DNA of 64,000 nt from Dyadobacter sp. CY343 (GCF_021390335.1 NZ_JAJUXK010000001.1:744001-808000), one strand, 5' to 3'; numbered from the stretch's first letter, positions 1-9,217 are shown. Numbers and translations are program-made. The notes: generated from the letters alone by a model not told the origin.

Positions 1-1
1 T

Positions 2-835
2 GCGCTGGTATCCGCAACAGGCAGCACCCGAATGGGCCGGGCGGTGGGAGAGGCAGTCGCGAAAAGATTGGGACGCAGCTTGCTGGAACTGGGTGGAAAC
101 AATGCAATTATCGTTTCTCAGCACGCAGACCTGGCAGTTGCGATTCCAGGTATTGTTTTCGGGGCAGTAGGCACAGCCGGTCAGCGCTGCACTTCTACGC
201 GCAGGGTAATCTTGCACGAAAGTATTTTTGAAGAGGTGAAGGAGAAGTTGGTACGCGCCTATTCGCAGCTGAGAATAGGCAATCCGCTTGACCCGGAAAT
301 TCATGTGGGGCCTTTGATTGATATTGATGCTGTGAAGGAATACGAGAAAACCGTTCAAAAGGTGAAAGACGCCGGTGGAAAATTTCTGGTTGAGCCGCGG
401 GTATTGGCGGGCGATGCGTTTTCGTCCGGCTGCTACGTCGCGCCTTGTATTGCTGAGGTTGAAAGTCAGTTTGAAATTGTACAGCACGAGACTTTCGCGC
501 CGATTTTATATTTAATCAAATACAGCTCGCTTGAAGAAGCGATTGAAATCCAGAACAGTGTGCCGCAGGGGCTGTCTTCCGCAATCTTTACGCTGAATAT
601 CAGGGAGTCGGAACAATTTCTGTCACAGACTGGCTCCGATTGTGGCATTGCGAATGTTAATATAGGTACGTCGGGTGCGGAGATAGGAGGGGCTTTCGGC
701 GGCGAGAAGGAAACGGGCGGAGGAAGGGAATCGGGTTCAGATGCGTGGAAAGCGTATATGAGAAGACAGACGAACACGATCAATTTCGGAAATACGCTGC
801 CGCTGGCGCAGGGAATAAAGTTTGAGATTGACTGA
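2..835 (+). CDS. Aldehyde dehydrogenase (ALDH7-like), 3' part
   Basis: The reading frame is open to the left edge, so this is the C-terminal part of an NAD(P)-dependent aldehyde dehydrogenase; an internal ATG at 32 is not the start, because the codons before it already read as the conserved SATGSTRMG stretch. The general-base glutamate lies in LELGGNN and the catalytic cysteine in GQRCTST. The sequence around these motifs and the [18 protein letters not shown] tail resemble the ALDH7 family (alpha-aminoadipic semialdehyde / piperideine-6-carboxylate dehydrogenase), which would place it in lysine catabolism; that substrate is an inference. The next gene starts 54 bases later behind its own promoter-like sequence, so the two need not be one operon. 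Confidence 0.9.
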   Translation, partial: ALVSATGSTRMGRAVGEAVAKRLGRSLLELGGNNAIIVSQHADLAVAIPGIVFGAVGTAGQRCTSTRRVILHESIFEEVKEKLVRAYSQLRIGNPLDPEIHVGPLIDIDAVKEYEKTVQKVKDAGGKFLVEPRVLAGDAFSSGCYVAPCIAEVESQFEIVQHETFAPILYLIKYSSLEEAIEIQNSVPQGLSSAIFTLNIRESEQFLSQTGSDCGIANVNIGTSGAEIGGAFGGEKETGGGRESGSDAWKAYMRRQTNTINFGNTLPLAQGIKFEID

Positions 836-853
836 GTAAAATTTTTAACTTTG
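821..853 (+). promoter_or_regulatory. Candidate sigma-A promoter of the PqqD cassette
   Basis: A perfect Bacteroidota -7 element TAACTTTG (846-853) lies 21 bases after TTTG (821-824), a usual -33/-7 arrangement (TTTG - spacer - TAnnTTTG). It overlaps the end of the aldehyde dehydrogenase gene and sits 36 bases upstream of the PqqD-like start codon, implying that the cassette is transcribed on its own. Confidence 0.55.
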
Positions 854-889
854 TAGAAGCAGCCTATCAATCATTCCAAGCTTCTCTAA

Positions 890-1156
890 ATGAAATACCA
901 GTTAACCTCAGATCAGATTTCTTCGAAAGTAGCAGGTGAAACAGTTATTCTGAATCACAAAAAAGGAGCATATTATGGTCTCGATGAAGTAGGTGTAATG
1001 ATCTGGGATTTGCTTGAAAAAGGCCCGCAGACACTTGAATCACTTTGTGAAGTTGTAGAAAGTGAATATGAAGTGGACGCCGAGACTTGCAAAAGTGACC
1101 TGGAAGTTTTGCTTAAAGATCTGATGGCAGAGAAATTGGTGGAAATAGTTAAATAG
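890..1156 (+). CDS. PqqD-like RiPP recognition element protein (lasso B1-like)
   Basis: An 88-residue protein with the PqqD / RRE fold pattern: a beta-hairpin with LNHKKGAYYGLDEVGVMIWDLL, then a helical part with a repeated E-rich segment and the closing LLKDLMAEKLVEIV winged-helix end. Stand-alone PqqD-like proteins of this length bind the leader peptide of a RiPP precursor and hand it to a protease or modifying enzyme; in lasso-peptide clusters this is the B1 protein. The following gene is the matching B2-type protease, 2 bases downstream, which supports the assignment. No precursor peptide gene is visible next to it, so its real client is unknown. Confidence 0.8.
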   Translation: MKYQLTSDQISSKVAGETVILNHKKGAYYGLDEVGVMIWDLLEKGPQTLESLCEVVESEYEVDAETCKSDLEVLLKDLMAEKLVEIVK

Positions 1157-1158
1157 AT

Positions 1159-1599
1159 GTGACGAACTTGCGCAGGTTTATCGGTAAATGGAGTGATTTG
1201 TCCGGCTCAGCTAAGTTGACTTTCATAAAAGCCGCGACCAGTTTGCTTTTAGTAAAGCTTGGGCTTGCATTGTTACCGTTTTCAACGTTTCGCAAGGTTT
1301 TTCACTGGTTTACTAGAACGGAATCTGTCGAAGAATTGCCGCAGGCTCAGATAGAGCAGACCGTGTGGGCAGTCGATACTGCTGCAAATTTGCTGCCTTT
1401 TGAGCTGCTATGCTTGCCCCGGGCGTTGGCGACGAAGTATTTGCTGAGAAAAGTACCTTCGATGACGCTTGAAATAGGGATTGAAGTGAACCCGGCCAAA
1501 ACATTTGAAGCACACGCTTGGATAGAGAAGAATGGGAATATTATTATCGGCGATTGGCCCGACAGTGTTTCCTATAAGCGCCTCTGGGTTTGGGAATGA
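1159..1599 (+). CDS. Lasso-peptide B2-type transglutaminase-like cysteine protease
   Basis: A 146-residue protein of the McjB C-terminal / transglutaminase-like family (lasso biosynthesis B2), which cleaves the leader from a RiPP precursor. The cysteine-protease triad can be read as Cys85 (in LLCLPRALA), His119 (in FEAHAWIE) and Asp132 (in GDWPD). Residues 22-42 form a hydrophobic helix, usual for the family. The start is GTG at 1159, just after the stop of the B1-like gene, so the two are translationally coupled. Function in a lasso pathway is inferred from the family and the B1 neighbour; the cyclase and precursor are not in the window. Confidence 0.8.
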   Translation: MTNLRRFIGKWSDLSGSAKLTFIKAATSLLLVKLGLALLPFSTFRKVFHWFTRTESVEELPQAQIEQTVWAVDTAANLLPFELLCLPRALATKYLLRKVPSMTLEIGIEVNPAKTFEAHAWIEKNGNIIIGDWPDSVSYKRLWVWE

Positions 1600-1617
1600 T
1601 TTAATTGATTGATATAC

Positions 1618-2532
1618 ATGCATTATTATAAGGCCTTCGGGCTGAATATCCGATCTGAAATTCCCCTGCCCGAACTTATAACCGGCGACGCTAACGCCCC
1701 GGTTGATCTGCACATTAAAGTTGGCGGGATCACACTCCCCACGCTGACAAAAACTCAAATATACCGCCGGGCTACCCGCGCATCTTTCGGGCAAAGCGAA
1801 GATAATCTATATCTTTTTTGGGAGGATATTGCAGCTTTCCAGGCCAAAAACGGCAATATATTGATCGTAGATACATTCTCCGACGACGCTAATCTGCTGA
1901 GCCTTTTTACGATCAGTGAAGCATTGGGATTTATATTGTTCCAGAGAGGTTTGTTCCTGCTTCATTCCAGCTCGGTAATGGTAGGGGATGAAGCCTGGTG
2001 CTTTATGGGCGCTCCCGGGACAGGTAAATCGACAACTGCCGCTGCGTTTATCAAAGCAGGTTGTCAGCTTTTAAGTGATGATCTTACTGCAATTAAAATT
2101 GAAGAGAATGGGAAAGTCAACGTTATCCCCGCTTACCCGCAATTAAAAATCTGGAACAAGACTGTTGAAGGTCTTCACTACGAAATGGCGGATTTAAGTC
2201 CGGTCAGTGAAGGAGTAAATAAGTTTGCGTATCAGCCCAAATCCGCTTTCCCTGACCAGCCGGTCGCATTGGGTAAGCTTTTCTTTTTACACAAAGCAAA
2301 AAACAGGGCTGCCACTGAGCATTTAAGTATTACGGAATTGCCCGGCGAACTGATAAAGCACTTTCCGCTGCCCGTTGAATTGCTGACCGGCGATTATTTA
2401 AAGAGACATTTCATGCAGACGATCGTTTGCGCAAAGGTGGCGGAAACGTTAAAGAAACGACGCCCTGAGGGTTTTGGTAACTTGGAAAAATGGGTAGAAG
2501 AAAGGCTCGCATTAAGCACTGACGAAAAATGA
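1618..2532 (+). CDS. HPr kinase/phosphorylase-like P-loop protein
   Basis: A 304-residue protein whose second half is an HprK C-terminal-like kinase domain: LHSSSV (His116 region), the P-loop GAPGTGKST at 131-139, and the acidic LLSDDL at 151-156. The first ~100 residues are an unassigned beta-rich domain. HprK-like proteins in lasso clusters (for example those of paeninodin type) phosphorylate the precursor peptide, and that is the best guess here; they do not act on HPr. ATG at 1618 is preferred over an in-frame TTG at 1609 because the protein then begins with the typical MHYYKAFGL. It overlaps the next gene by 4 bases (ATGA). Confidence 0.72.
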   Translation: MHYYKAFGLNIRSEIPLPELITGDANAPVDLHIKVGGITLPTLTKTQIYRRATRASFGQSEDNLYLFWEDIAAFQAKNGNILIVDTFSDDANLLSLFTISEALGFILFQRGLFLLHSSSVMVGDEAWCFMGAPGTGKSTTAAAFIKAGCQLLSDDLTAIKIEENGKVNVIPAYPQLKIWNKTVEGLHYEMADLSPVSEGVNKFAYQPKSAFPDQPVALGKLFFLHKAKNRAATEHLSITELPGELIKHFPLPVELLTGDYLKRHFMQTIVCAKVAETLKKRRPEGFGNLEKWVEERLALSTDEK

Positions 2533-3668
2533 TTTTAACACCCGAGATGAGCTTACTGATAAAGGCATCTTTGGGTGATGCATGTACGCTGCCATTTCCG
2601 GTCGAACGAAGAGAATTTGATTGGGTCAAATTACAAAGGCAAGCCAGGTGGAACCAGGTTCGGCCACTACTTTTTGAAAATCTAACAGGGCCTGCTGCAG
2701 GCGATCGTGCTGATCGGGTAGTTGCTTATCTGAAAGATTTCAGCGTTGGTCAGGCGGTTACCAATATGGCCTTTTCCAGCATTTCAGTCGACTTATACCA
2801 ACAACTTACAGATCGCGGTATCTCGGTATTTCTGATGAAAGGCGCATTGTGGGCCTGGATGCTTTATGAAAAACCGAGTTTGAGGGAGTTTGGAGATATT
2901 GATTTTTTTGTAGCCAAGCATGATATCAAGAACAGTCTTGCCGTTTTTTCCAAAAATGGCTTCGAACCTGACAGCTACCGGCAATATCTGCTCAATGAAA
3001 AGGATACTTCGGAGGAATACCTAAATACCGATTATCAGCTCCCGTTAACTCCCATTGAAGAAAATACATTACAATCGCTTGAAATTCAATGGAATTGCAG
3101 CTATCCGAGATATTTATTCAACTTTTCCTGGGACGAGCTAAGTCAGGATATGATGGAATATACCATCATGGGAAAGGCGGTGAAAATACCCAGAATTGAA
3201 AACCAGTTTCTTATGATGCTGGTACATCACGCGGGTGTTGAACAGTGGGATAAGTTGAAATATATGGCAGATTTCGTCCGGCTTCTGCAACGTTTCGCCC
3301 ATTCGATGGACTGGCAATATGTTACCAAAGTCGCCCGCCGGAAAGGTTTCTATAATCTGATGATGGAGTCGCTAGGCGTTGCAGCCGCATTTACGGGGGG
3401 GAATTATACAAAGCTCAGTAATCCAGCCGACATTAAAAGCTTCCCTTCCAAAGCTTTCCTGACGGAAATTCTGCAACATTGGGAAGACGAAAGAGCATCC
3501 GTAAAAACAAAGTCTCTACGGATACTATCTTACAATATGCGTTATCGGGATGATTTAAAAACGAAGTCAGCCATTCTCGCCGCTCACGTGGGTTACGCCA
3601 CACATTGGCGACTGATCTGGAATAAATGGGTATGGTACAACCGACAAACTAGTCAAGCTTCAAAGTGA
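2529..3668 (+). CDS. NTP_transf_5 family nucleotidyltransferase-like protein
   Basis: A 379-residue member of the uncharacterised nucleotidyltransferase family (NTP_transf_5). Visible motifs are the glycine-containing LMKGALW at 102-108 and the acidic pair in FGDIDFFV (Asp123, Asp125) that would bind metal. Proteins of this family recur in lasso-peptide and exopolysaccharide clusters beside PqqD and HprK-like genes, where some may modify a peptide; the reaction here is not known. It ends the four-gene cassette (4-base overlap with the previous gene) and its last 20 bases overlap the oppositely oriented aldose epimerase gene. Confidence 0.7.
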   Translation: MILTPEMSLLIKASLGDACTLPFPVERREFDWVKLQRQARWNQVRPLLFENLTGPAAGDRADRVVAYLKDFSVGQAVTNMAFSSISVDLYQQLTDRGISVFLMKGALWAWMLYEKPSLREFGDIDFFVAKHDIKNSLAVFSKNGFEPDSYRQYLLNEKDTSEEYLNTDYQLPLTPIEENTLQSLEIQWNCSYPRYLFNFSWDELSQDMMEYTIMGKAVKIPRIENQFLMMLVHHAGVEQWDKLKYMADFVRLLQRFAHSMDWQYVTKVARRKGFYNLMMESLGVAAAFTGGNYTKLSNPADIKSFPSKAFLTEILQHWEDERASVKTKSLRILSYNMRYRDDLKTKSAILAAHVGYATHWRLIWNKWVWYNRQTSQASK

Positions 3669-4596
3669 TCCTTCCCTCAATCGTGTGACCGGGAGCGAGA
3701 ATATTCAGTCCGTCACCCGAATTGAAACTGTCTACATTCGCTGTAAGTGGCTCTATTGCAATGCAATCCCGCGCAGGTGGTGTATAAATCACCAGATAGT
3801 TGAATTTGCCTTCGCCCGTTTGCTGTGTGATTTTTAATGTAATGTGCTGATTTTCTGAAATCAATTCCGTTGTCGCAGCGGCACCGTCGCTGCTTACCAC
3901 GAAAGCATTGTCAAATGCTTTTTTGTACAATAGGGTTGGCTTGTCAAGCGCCAGATTCGCTGTACCCGTTGGAATCTGATTATCGTCAAAAGTCACCACT
4001 GTATTGGATGGTATATTGATCTTCCAGGCATCTACATCTTCATTTCCAAGCACAAAATAGGGGTGCCAGCCAAACATGACCGGGCAGGGCTGAGTGCCCT
4101 GGTTCACGGCGTCGTAGTCGACAGTAAATCGTCCATCCGAATGCAATGCATATTGAACCTGGAATTTTACCTGAAAAGGATAACCGTCAGGCGAGTCGAG
4201 TTGGTAGGACAATTTCAGCAATGCATGATCTGAATGCACCGCTTGTTCTTCCAACTGAAAATGCTGCTTTCTAACTAATCCGTGAATCGCATTCTGGTTT
4301 CCGGTTTCGTTCTTCTCCAATTGATATTCCTTTCCGAGAAACCGGTATTTTCCTTGTGGAATGCGACTGGCGAACGGAAATAGTAACTCACTGGCGCTTT
4401 TGGAATCTTCCCTCAGCATTTCAGGAGTTGGAGGCGTTTTGAGGATGGAGAAAAGGGTTAATTCTTTGCGCAGGGAAAGCTGACGTACTATTGCTCCCAG
4501 CTCAGGAACAATCACACACCTGTTGCCCGTAGTGCTTTCCTGAATAACATATTCATCCAGATCACCGAATTGCTGCTTGAAAATTTCGAAAGACAT
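3649..4596 (-). CDS. Aldose 1-epimerase family protein
   Basis: A galactose-mutarotase-fold protein of about 315 residues. Diagnostic stretches are NAIHGLVR (substrate-site His), GWHPYF and the late YTPPARDCIAIEPLT with its catalytic glutamate. It interconverts the anomers of a hexose or a hexose-6-phosphate; the exact sugar cannot be told. ATG at 4596 (MSFEIFKQQ) is preferred over an in-frame GTG at 4620, because the latter abuts the terminator hairpin that follows ftsH. It runs in the same direction as ftsH but is separated by that hairpin. Its 3' end overlaps the NTP_transf_5 gene tail to tail. Confidence 0.85.
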   Translation of the reverse strand: MSFEIFKQQFGDLDEYVIQESTTGNRCVIVPELGAIVRQLSLRKELTLFSILKTPPTPEMLREDSKSASELLFPFASRIPQGKYRFLGKEYQLEKNETGNQNAIHGLVRKQHFQLEEQAVHSDHALLKLSYQLDSPDGYPFQVKFQVQYALHSDGRFTVDYDAVNQGTQPCPVMFGWHPYFVLGNEDVDAWKINIPSNTVVTFDDNQIPTGTANLALDKPTLLYKKAFDNAFVVSSDGAAATTELISENQHITLKITQQTGEGKFNYLVIYTPPARDCIAIEPLTANVDSFNSGDGLNILAPGHTIEGRITLKLD

Positions 4597-4626
4597 ATTA
4601 TGAAGTTTATGTGTTGCCACGAGGTC

Positions 4627-4659
4627 AAAAAAATAGCCGGGCGATTTACTGCCCGGCTA
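4627..4659 (-). terminator. Terminator after ftsH
   Basis: On the minus strand a 9-bp stem TAGCCGGGC / GCCCGGCTA (4634-4642 with 4651-4659) is followed by seven T residues (4627-4633). It stands 27 bases after the ftsH stop codon and fits a Rho-independent terminator. Confidence 0.8.
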
Positions 4660-4685
4660 CTATTTTATATTATTTATTTCGATTT

Positions 4686-6755
4686 CTAGTCATTTGAAGC
4701 GCCTTTTTCAGCTTCTGCCAATTCTTCCTCCTTTTTCTGATCGTCTTTCTCTTTCTCCAAAGTGTGCTTCACAACTTCTTCATGAATAGCAGCTTCTTCA
4801 TTAGAGCGACGATTGATGTAAGCCTGGTAGCTCGTTTCCTTTTCGTAAGGGCGTTTGCCGATCAGCTTTTCAAGGTCACTCTGGAACAGAATTTCTTTTT
4901 CAAGAAGCTCTTTTGCAAGTACTTCCAAAGCTTCCCGTTTCTCGCTCAAAAGGTTTTTAACAAACTGATAGGCTTTGTCAACCAACGTTCTTACCTCTTC
5001 ATCGATCGCCTGTGAGGTGGCTTCTGAATATGGCTTTGTAAATGCATAATCAGACTGTTTTGAATCATAAAACGAAATATTTCCTATCCTTTCATTCATT
5101 CCGTACATCGTAACCATGCTGTAAGCCACTTTCGTAACTCTTTCCAGGTCACTCAATGCGCCGGTTGAAATTTTACCGAACACAACATCTTCGGCAGCTC
5201 TTCCGCCAAGTGTCATGCACATTTCGTCAAACAACTGCTCCGTACGATACAGATACTGTTCACGTGGGAGATATTGTGCATAACCTAACGCAGCTACACC
5301 TCGCGGAACGATCGACACCTTAACCAACGGATCAGCATGTTCCAGGAACCAGCCTGCTACTGCGTGGCCTGCTTCGTGATAAGCAACAATCTGCTTTTCT
5401 TCCGGTGAGATCAATTTATTCTTTTTCTCCAAACCACCGATCACACGGTCCATTGCATCCTGGAAATCCTGCATAGTAACTTCGTCGCGATTTCTACGAG
5501 CTGCGATCAATGCAGCCTCATTACAAACGTTCGCAATTTCAGCACCTGCAAAACCAGGGGTTTGGGAAGACAACTTCTGAATATTAACGTCAGTAGCTAG
5601 TTTCAAAGGTTTCAAATGCACTTTGAAAATGGCTTCACGACCAATTACATCTGGCTTGTCAACGGATATTTGTCTGTCAAAACGGCCTGGACGAAGCAAT
5701 GCCGGATCCAGTACGTCGGGGCGGTTGGTTGCAGCTACGATAATGATACCAGAATCGGTAGCAAAACCGTCCATTTCGACCAACAGCGAGTTCAATGTAT
5801 TCTCACGTTCGTCATTTGAACCTGGCATTGCGCCACGTCCGCGTGAACGACCTACTGCATCAATCTCATCAATAAAGATGATACAAGGCGCTTTTTCCTT
5901 TGCTTGTTTGAAAAGGTCACGAACACGCGCCGCACCCACACCAACGAACATTTCCACAAAGTCAGAACCTGACAGAGAGAAGAACGGAACACCAGCTTCA
6001 CCGGCTACTGCCTTTGCAAGCAAAGTTTTACCAGTTCCCGGAGGTCCTACTAGCAATGCACCTTTTGGTATTTTCGCACCCAGTTTCTTAAACTTATCAG
6101 GGCTCTGCAGATATTCTACGATCTCTTTAATCTCTTCTTTTGCTTCATCAAGTCCGGCTACATCATTGAATGTGATCTTAACCTTATTCTCAGCATCAAA
6201 AAGTGTAGCGCGTGATCTTCCGATATTGAAAATCTGGCCGCCCGGGCCAACTCCTCCGGACATTCTGCCCAGGATGAAGTACATCACCAATATCATTACA
6301 ATAAAAAAGCCCCAGGTTCCAAGGAAGCTGGTCCAATCATTACGGGTATCTACCACAAAAGGCACTTTGTCATCATCAGGTACTTTCTCCTGAATCCTGT
6401 CAAAATCCTTCTTGAACGTTTCTGCCGACGTTACCTGAAATTGGTAATGCGAAGCAGTTTCGCCGCCGAAGTAGTTATTTTCCTTTGCAACAACCTTGTA
6501 TTTGTCAGATTTTAAAGCCTCGGGCTTCAAAGTAACCTCCACGGACTTATCGTTCACGATGGTCACCCTTTCAACCTCCTTATCCGCCATCATCTTTTCA
6601 AAACGCTTCTGAGTAGTCTCGCGTATGGTCGATGTTCGGTTCAGGTAGGTTATCCCGAGTATAGTGGCTATAAGAGCGGCTATGATCCAGCCCTGATATC
6701 CTTTCTGGGGACTTTTAGGACTGAGAGGCCCTCTTTTGTTATCGTTTTCGGACAT
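4686..6755 (-). CDS. ftsH: ATP-dependent zinc metalloprotease FtsH
   Basis: A membrane-anchored AAA+ protease that degrades damaged membrane proteins and short-lived regulators. The 689-residue protein shows TM1 at about 22-38, a periplasmic segment, TM2 at about 143-163, Walker A GPPGTGKT at 237-244, Walker B FIDEID at 294-299, the second region of homology near 341-360, and the zinc motif HEAGH at 460-464. The C-terminus is a charged, Glu/Lys-rich tail usual in Bacteroidota. It lies 72 bases downstream of rsfS in the same direction, with a GC-rich hairpin between them, and ends at a clear terminator. Confidence 0.97.
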   Translation of the reverse strand: MSENDNKRGPLSPKSPQKGYQGWIIAALIATILGITYLNRTSTIRETTQKRFEKMMADKEVERVTIVNDKSVEVTLKPEALKSDKYKVVAKENNYFGGETASHYQFQVTSAETFKKDFDRIQEKVPDDDKVPFVVDTRNDWTSFLGTWGFFIVMILVMYFILGRMSGGVGPGGQIFNIGRSRATLFDAENKVKITFNDVAGLDEAKEEIKEIVEYLQSPDKFKKLGAKIPKGALLVGPPGTGKTLLAKAVAGEAGVPFFSLSGSDFVEMFVGVGAARVRDLFKQAKEKAPCIIFIDEIDAVGRSRGRGAMPGSNDERENTLNSLLVEMDGFATDSGIIIVAATNRPDVLDPALLRPGRFDRQISVDKPDVIGREAIFKVHLKPLKLATDVNIQKLSSQTPGFAGAEIANVCNEAALIAARRNRDEVTMQDFQDAMDRVIGGLEKKNKLISPEEKQIVAYHEAGHAVAGWFLEHADPLVKVSIVPRGVAALGYAQYLPREQYLYRTEQLFDEMCMTLGGRAAEDVVFGKISTGALSDLERVTKVAYSMVTMYGMNERIGNISFYDSKQSDYAFTKPYSEATSQAIDEEVRTLVDKAYQFVKNLLSEKREALEVLAKELLEKEILFQSDLEKLIGKRPYEKETSYQAYINRRSNEEAAIHEEVVKHTLEKEKDDQKKEEELAEAEKGASND

Positions 6756-6797
6756 TCTTTTGTTTCTAATTAAGAGGAAATTTATTAAACAACATTT

Positions 6798-6824
6798 GCG
6801 GCAGGTCGAATGTTCGCCTGCCGC
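6798..6824. other. Hairpin between rsfS and ftsH
   Basis: GCGGCAGG (6798-6805) pairs with CCTGCCGC (6817-6824), with three further inner pairs past a bulge. On the coding (minus) strand no T-run follows, so it is not a simple terminator; it may be an intercistronic mRNA stabiliser or attenuator. Confidence 0.45.
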
Positions 6825-6827
6825 CTT

Positions 6828-7211
6828 TTATACCACGGAATCTTCCAGGTATGTCACCTCTGCATCTCCCCAAAGTTCTTCCAGATCATAATGCTTACGG
6901 CGATCTTTGTTGAATATATGGGCTACAACGTCCACATAATCAATTAAAATCCACTCTCCGTTGGCCTTCCCCTCCTTTTGCCAGGGTTCTGTCTTAGACA
7001 GTTTGTAAACCTCGTCTTCGACCGAAGTGGCCAAAGCATCTATCTGTGTATCGGAGTTTCCCGAACAAATAACAAAAAAATCAGTTATTGAATTTTTAAC
7101 TTTTCGGAGGTCGAGAATTGCAATATCCTGGCCTTTCTTTTCTGTCATTCCTCTTACAACCAGGTCGGAGAGATCTTTTGAAGATAGTTCTTTATTTTTG
7201 CGTTCTTTCAT
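6828..7211 (-). CDS. rsfS: Ribosomal silencing factor RsfS
   Basis: A 127-residue DUF143/RsfS protein, which binds L14 of the large ribosomal subunit and blocks subunit joining during slow growth. The hallmark stretches are KGQDIAILDLRKVKNSITDFFVICSG, then WILIDYVDVVAHIF and the closing YYDLE-like YDLEELW. The order rsfS-ftsH is common in Bacteroidota. The start ATG faces birA across a 43-base divergent gap that must hold both promoters. Confidence 0.95.
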   Translation of the reverse strand: MKERKNKELSSKDLSDLVVRGMTEKKGQDIAILDLRKVKNSITDFFVICSGNSDTQIDALATSVEDEVYKLSKTEPWQKEGKANGEWILIDYVDVVAHIFNKDRRKHYDLEELWGDAEVTYLEDSVV

Positions 7212-7254
7212 GCGTAATGGATTCCTTTCTAAACCCTAAAGTAAAGCAAAAAAA

Positions 7255-8022
7255 TTGTACAACTCGTTACCGGATACCCTAATAATTGGTAAAAAAGTGA
7301 TCTATCTGCCAACTTGTCATTCTACAAACGACATTGCGGCTGAAATAGTGCATGCCGGGTTATTCAGCGAAGGGACGATTGTCATAACTGACGATCAGCT
7401 GTCAGGAAGAGGCCAGAGAGGAACGAAATGGGTTGCCAATCCCGGTGAAAATCTGACGTTTTCTATTATCCTCGCCCCCCGGTTTCTCGAAATAGACGAT
7501 CAGTTTCTGATCAGTCAGACTATCGCGCTGGGTATTCGATCTTACGTAGCAAGCTATTTAACGGAAACCCAGGTGAAGTGGCCGAATGACATTCAGGTTA
7601 ACGGAAAAAAGATTTGTGGAATACTAATCGAGAATTCAATCCAGGGTGCAAACCTGAAAAGTTCGATTGTCGGTATTGGCTTGAATATTAATCAGTTAGC
7701 TTTCGAAAATAGTTTTGCTACTTCACTTTCAACAGAGATGCAAGAGGCATTTGTTCTTTCGGATGAATTTCAAAAATTGGCCAGACATATTGATGCATAC
7801 TACCTGCGTCTGAGATCGCGAAAACAGGATAAAGAGCTGCGTAACGAATATTTGAACAATCTTTACGGGTATTCAAACGACGTTAAGTTCTCTTATCAGG
7901 ACCAGATTTACTCCGGCAGAGTGAGCGCGGTATCAAAACAAGGAACGCTGTCTGTCAGATTATCAACCGGAGAAGAAATCGCGGATCTGGGACTGAAAGA
8001 AATAGTCTGGATCAAATCCTAG
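7255..8022 (+). CDS. birA: Biotin--[acetyl-CoA-carboxylase] ligase
   Basis: A 255-residue biotin protein ligase that adenylates biotin and attaches it to the acetyl-CoA carboxylase carrier protein. It shows STND (22-25), the biotin/ATP loop GRGQRG (51-56) followed by TKW, and VKWPNDI...GKKICGIL. It has no N-terminal helix-turn-helix, so it is the class I, non-repressor type. The start is TTG at 7255, just after an A-rich stretch; no ATG exists upstream in frame. Its last 11 bases overlap the oppositely oriented TMEM220-like gene. Confidence 0.93.
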   Translation: MYNSLPDTLIIGKKVIYLPTCHSTNDIAAEIVHAGLFSEGTIVITDDQLSGRGQRGTKWVANPGENLTFSIILAPRFLEIDDQFLISQTIALGIRSYVASYLTETQVKWPNDIQVNGKKICGILIENSIQGANLKSSIVGIGLNINQLAFENSFATSLSTEMQEAFVLSDEFQKLARHIDAYYLRLRSRKQDKELRNEYLNNLYGYSNDVKFSYQDQIYSGRVSAVSKQGTLSVRLSTGEEIADLGLKEIVWIKS

Positions 8023-8353
8023 GAGTACCCCACTTGCCGATCACAACCATTACCACCGAGCAGATCAAAAGCCCAAGCGATTCTCTGGCAAGTTCGATAT
8101 TCAGGCTCCGCATTTGCGCTTCTCCAAAAAATATACCTTCAAACTCCGGCGGCCATTGAAGTACCGCGCCGACAACATAGCCCGCAGCCAGCAGATAGAA
8201 CACCCAGCTAGGCCATAGATTGCGGAGGCTCATAAAGCAAGCCAGCGCAGCAAAACTATAAATCCCAATCCAGACACCGGAATCCGGATCATCCAGCTGG
8301 AAATAGGCAAAAATGACAAAAATAATACCGAAAAATAAGGTGAAGAGTCTCAT
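8012..8353 (-). CDS. TMEM220-like small membrane protein
   Basis: A 113-residue integral membrane protein with four hydrophobic segments (about 3-18, 27-43, 50-65, 90-106). The FQLDDPD motif after the first segment followed by a Trp-containing turn is the mark of the transmembrane family 220, which is shared by bacteria and animals and has no known biochemical role. It is transcribed in the same direction as the TPR lipoprotein gene, 78 bases downstream of it, and overlaps birA tail to tail by 11 bases. Confidence 0.72.
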   Translation of the reverse strand: MRLFTLFFGIIFVIFAYFQLDDPDSGVWIGIYSFAALACFMSLRNLWPSWVFYLLAAGYVVGAVLQWPPEFEGIFFGEAQMRSLNIELARESLGLLICSVVMVVIGKWGTPRI

Positions 8354-8431
8354 TAGATTTAATCGAAATACAAGATCAGAATTTCATTTATAAGCGCAGG
8401 TAAATGCATTATTTACCTACCGACAGCGATA

Positions 8432-9136
8432 CTATTGCTGACAAAATTGGGCCAGTGCGGTAGCCGCATCATTATAGCCCAGATTGGAAGCCTGTTTCAG
8501 GTTCGTACATCCCAGCTCTTTCTCGCCGTCATACCATTGAGCAAGCCCAAGGCCATAAAAGGCTTTTCCATATTGACCGTCCAGTTTGACAGTCTGACGA
8601 AATGCCAATGTCGCTTTTTTGAAATCCTTCTGGCGATAATAGGTGTTGCCGAGATTATACCAGGCTTGTTTGTTATTAACATCCAGTTTCGTAGCCTTCT
8701 CAAAATCTGCAATCGCCTCAGCCGGTTTTTCCATAAGCACCAGCACCTGGCCGCGGTTTAAGAAAACATCAGCTGTATCCGGGGCGAGGGCGGCTGCTTT
8801 GTTGTAATCGGCAAATGCGGAGTCGAGCTTGTTTTCGTCGGTATATAGCAATGCACGGTTGAAATAGGGACGGTAGGATTGAGGCTCTAATTTGATAGCC
8901 TGCCCGAAGTCAAGCAATGCATTCGGGAATTCTTTCAATTCGTAATAGGCAACTGCCCGAAGATTAAAGGCTTCGGCACTGGATGTATTCTTTTCAATCG
9001 CAGTGTTGATAAACTCGATCGCCTCCCTGGTTTTACCTTCCTGCATTAATTCTTTCCCTTTTTTGAGGTAAGTATCGGAAGATTGAGAGCACGCGTAAAA
9101 GACAAATAAAAAAATTGAAGAAAATAAGCGGGGCAT
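8432..9136 (-). CDS. Tetratricopeptide-repeat lipoprotein
   Basis: A 234-residue protein with a signal peptide ending in a lipobox-like VFYAC (Cys16), so it is probably a lipoprotein. The rest is about six TPR units (residues 22-234) with the usual A-x-x-x-NLG/RG, Y and P spacing, a scaffold for protein binding. The last unit has a Cys pair and DGEKELGCTNLKQA. The partner is unknown. A perfect -7 element lies just upstream. Confidence 0.85.
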   Translation of the reverse strand: MPRLFSSIFLFVFYACSQSSDTYLKKGKELMQEGKTREAIEFINTAIEKNTSSAEAFNLRAVAYYELKEFPNALLDFGQAIKLEPQSYRPYFNRALLYTDENKLDSAFADYNKAAALAPDTADVFLNRGQVLVLMEKPAEAIADFEKATKLDVNNKQAWYNLGNTYYRQKDFKKATLAFRQTVKLDGQYGKAFYGLGLAQWYDGEKELGCTNLKQASNLGYNDAATALAQFCQQ

Positions 9137-9162
9137 ACTGGTTCATTTCTAGATGATTCGCA

Positions 9163-9170
9163 CAAAAGTA
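9163..9170 (-). promoter_or_regulatory. Candidate -7 element for the TPR lipoprotein
   Basis: On the minus strand this reads TACTTTTG, a perfect match to TAnnTTTG, 26 bases upstream of the ATG. No clear -33 TTTG is seen at the usual distance. Confidence 0.4.
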
Positions 9171-9217
9171 GCCCGAAACGCGAAATGAATGTTTTCTTTT
9201 TGTCAATAAAATGTCTT

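Noticed and set aside
466..870. Long open frame on the minus strand inside the aldehyde dehydrogenase gene
   Set aside because: Shadow of a strongly conserved coding region; the protein is Pro/Ser-rich with no recognisable fold and no separate promoter.
890..3668. Complete lasso-peptide biosynthetic gene cluster
   Set aside because: No cyclase, precursor or exporter gene is visible in the window, so only the accessory set can be claimed.
5623..6393. 256-codon frame antisense to ftsH
   Set aside because: ftsH is certain on the other strand, and the composition (Ser/Pro/Arg-rich) is that of a complementary-strand artefact.
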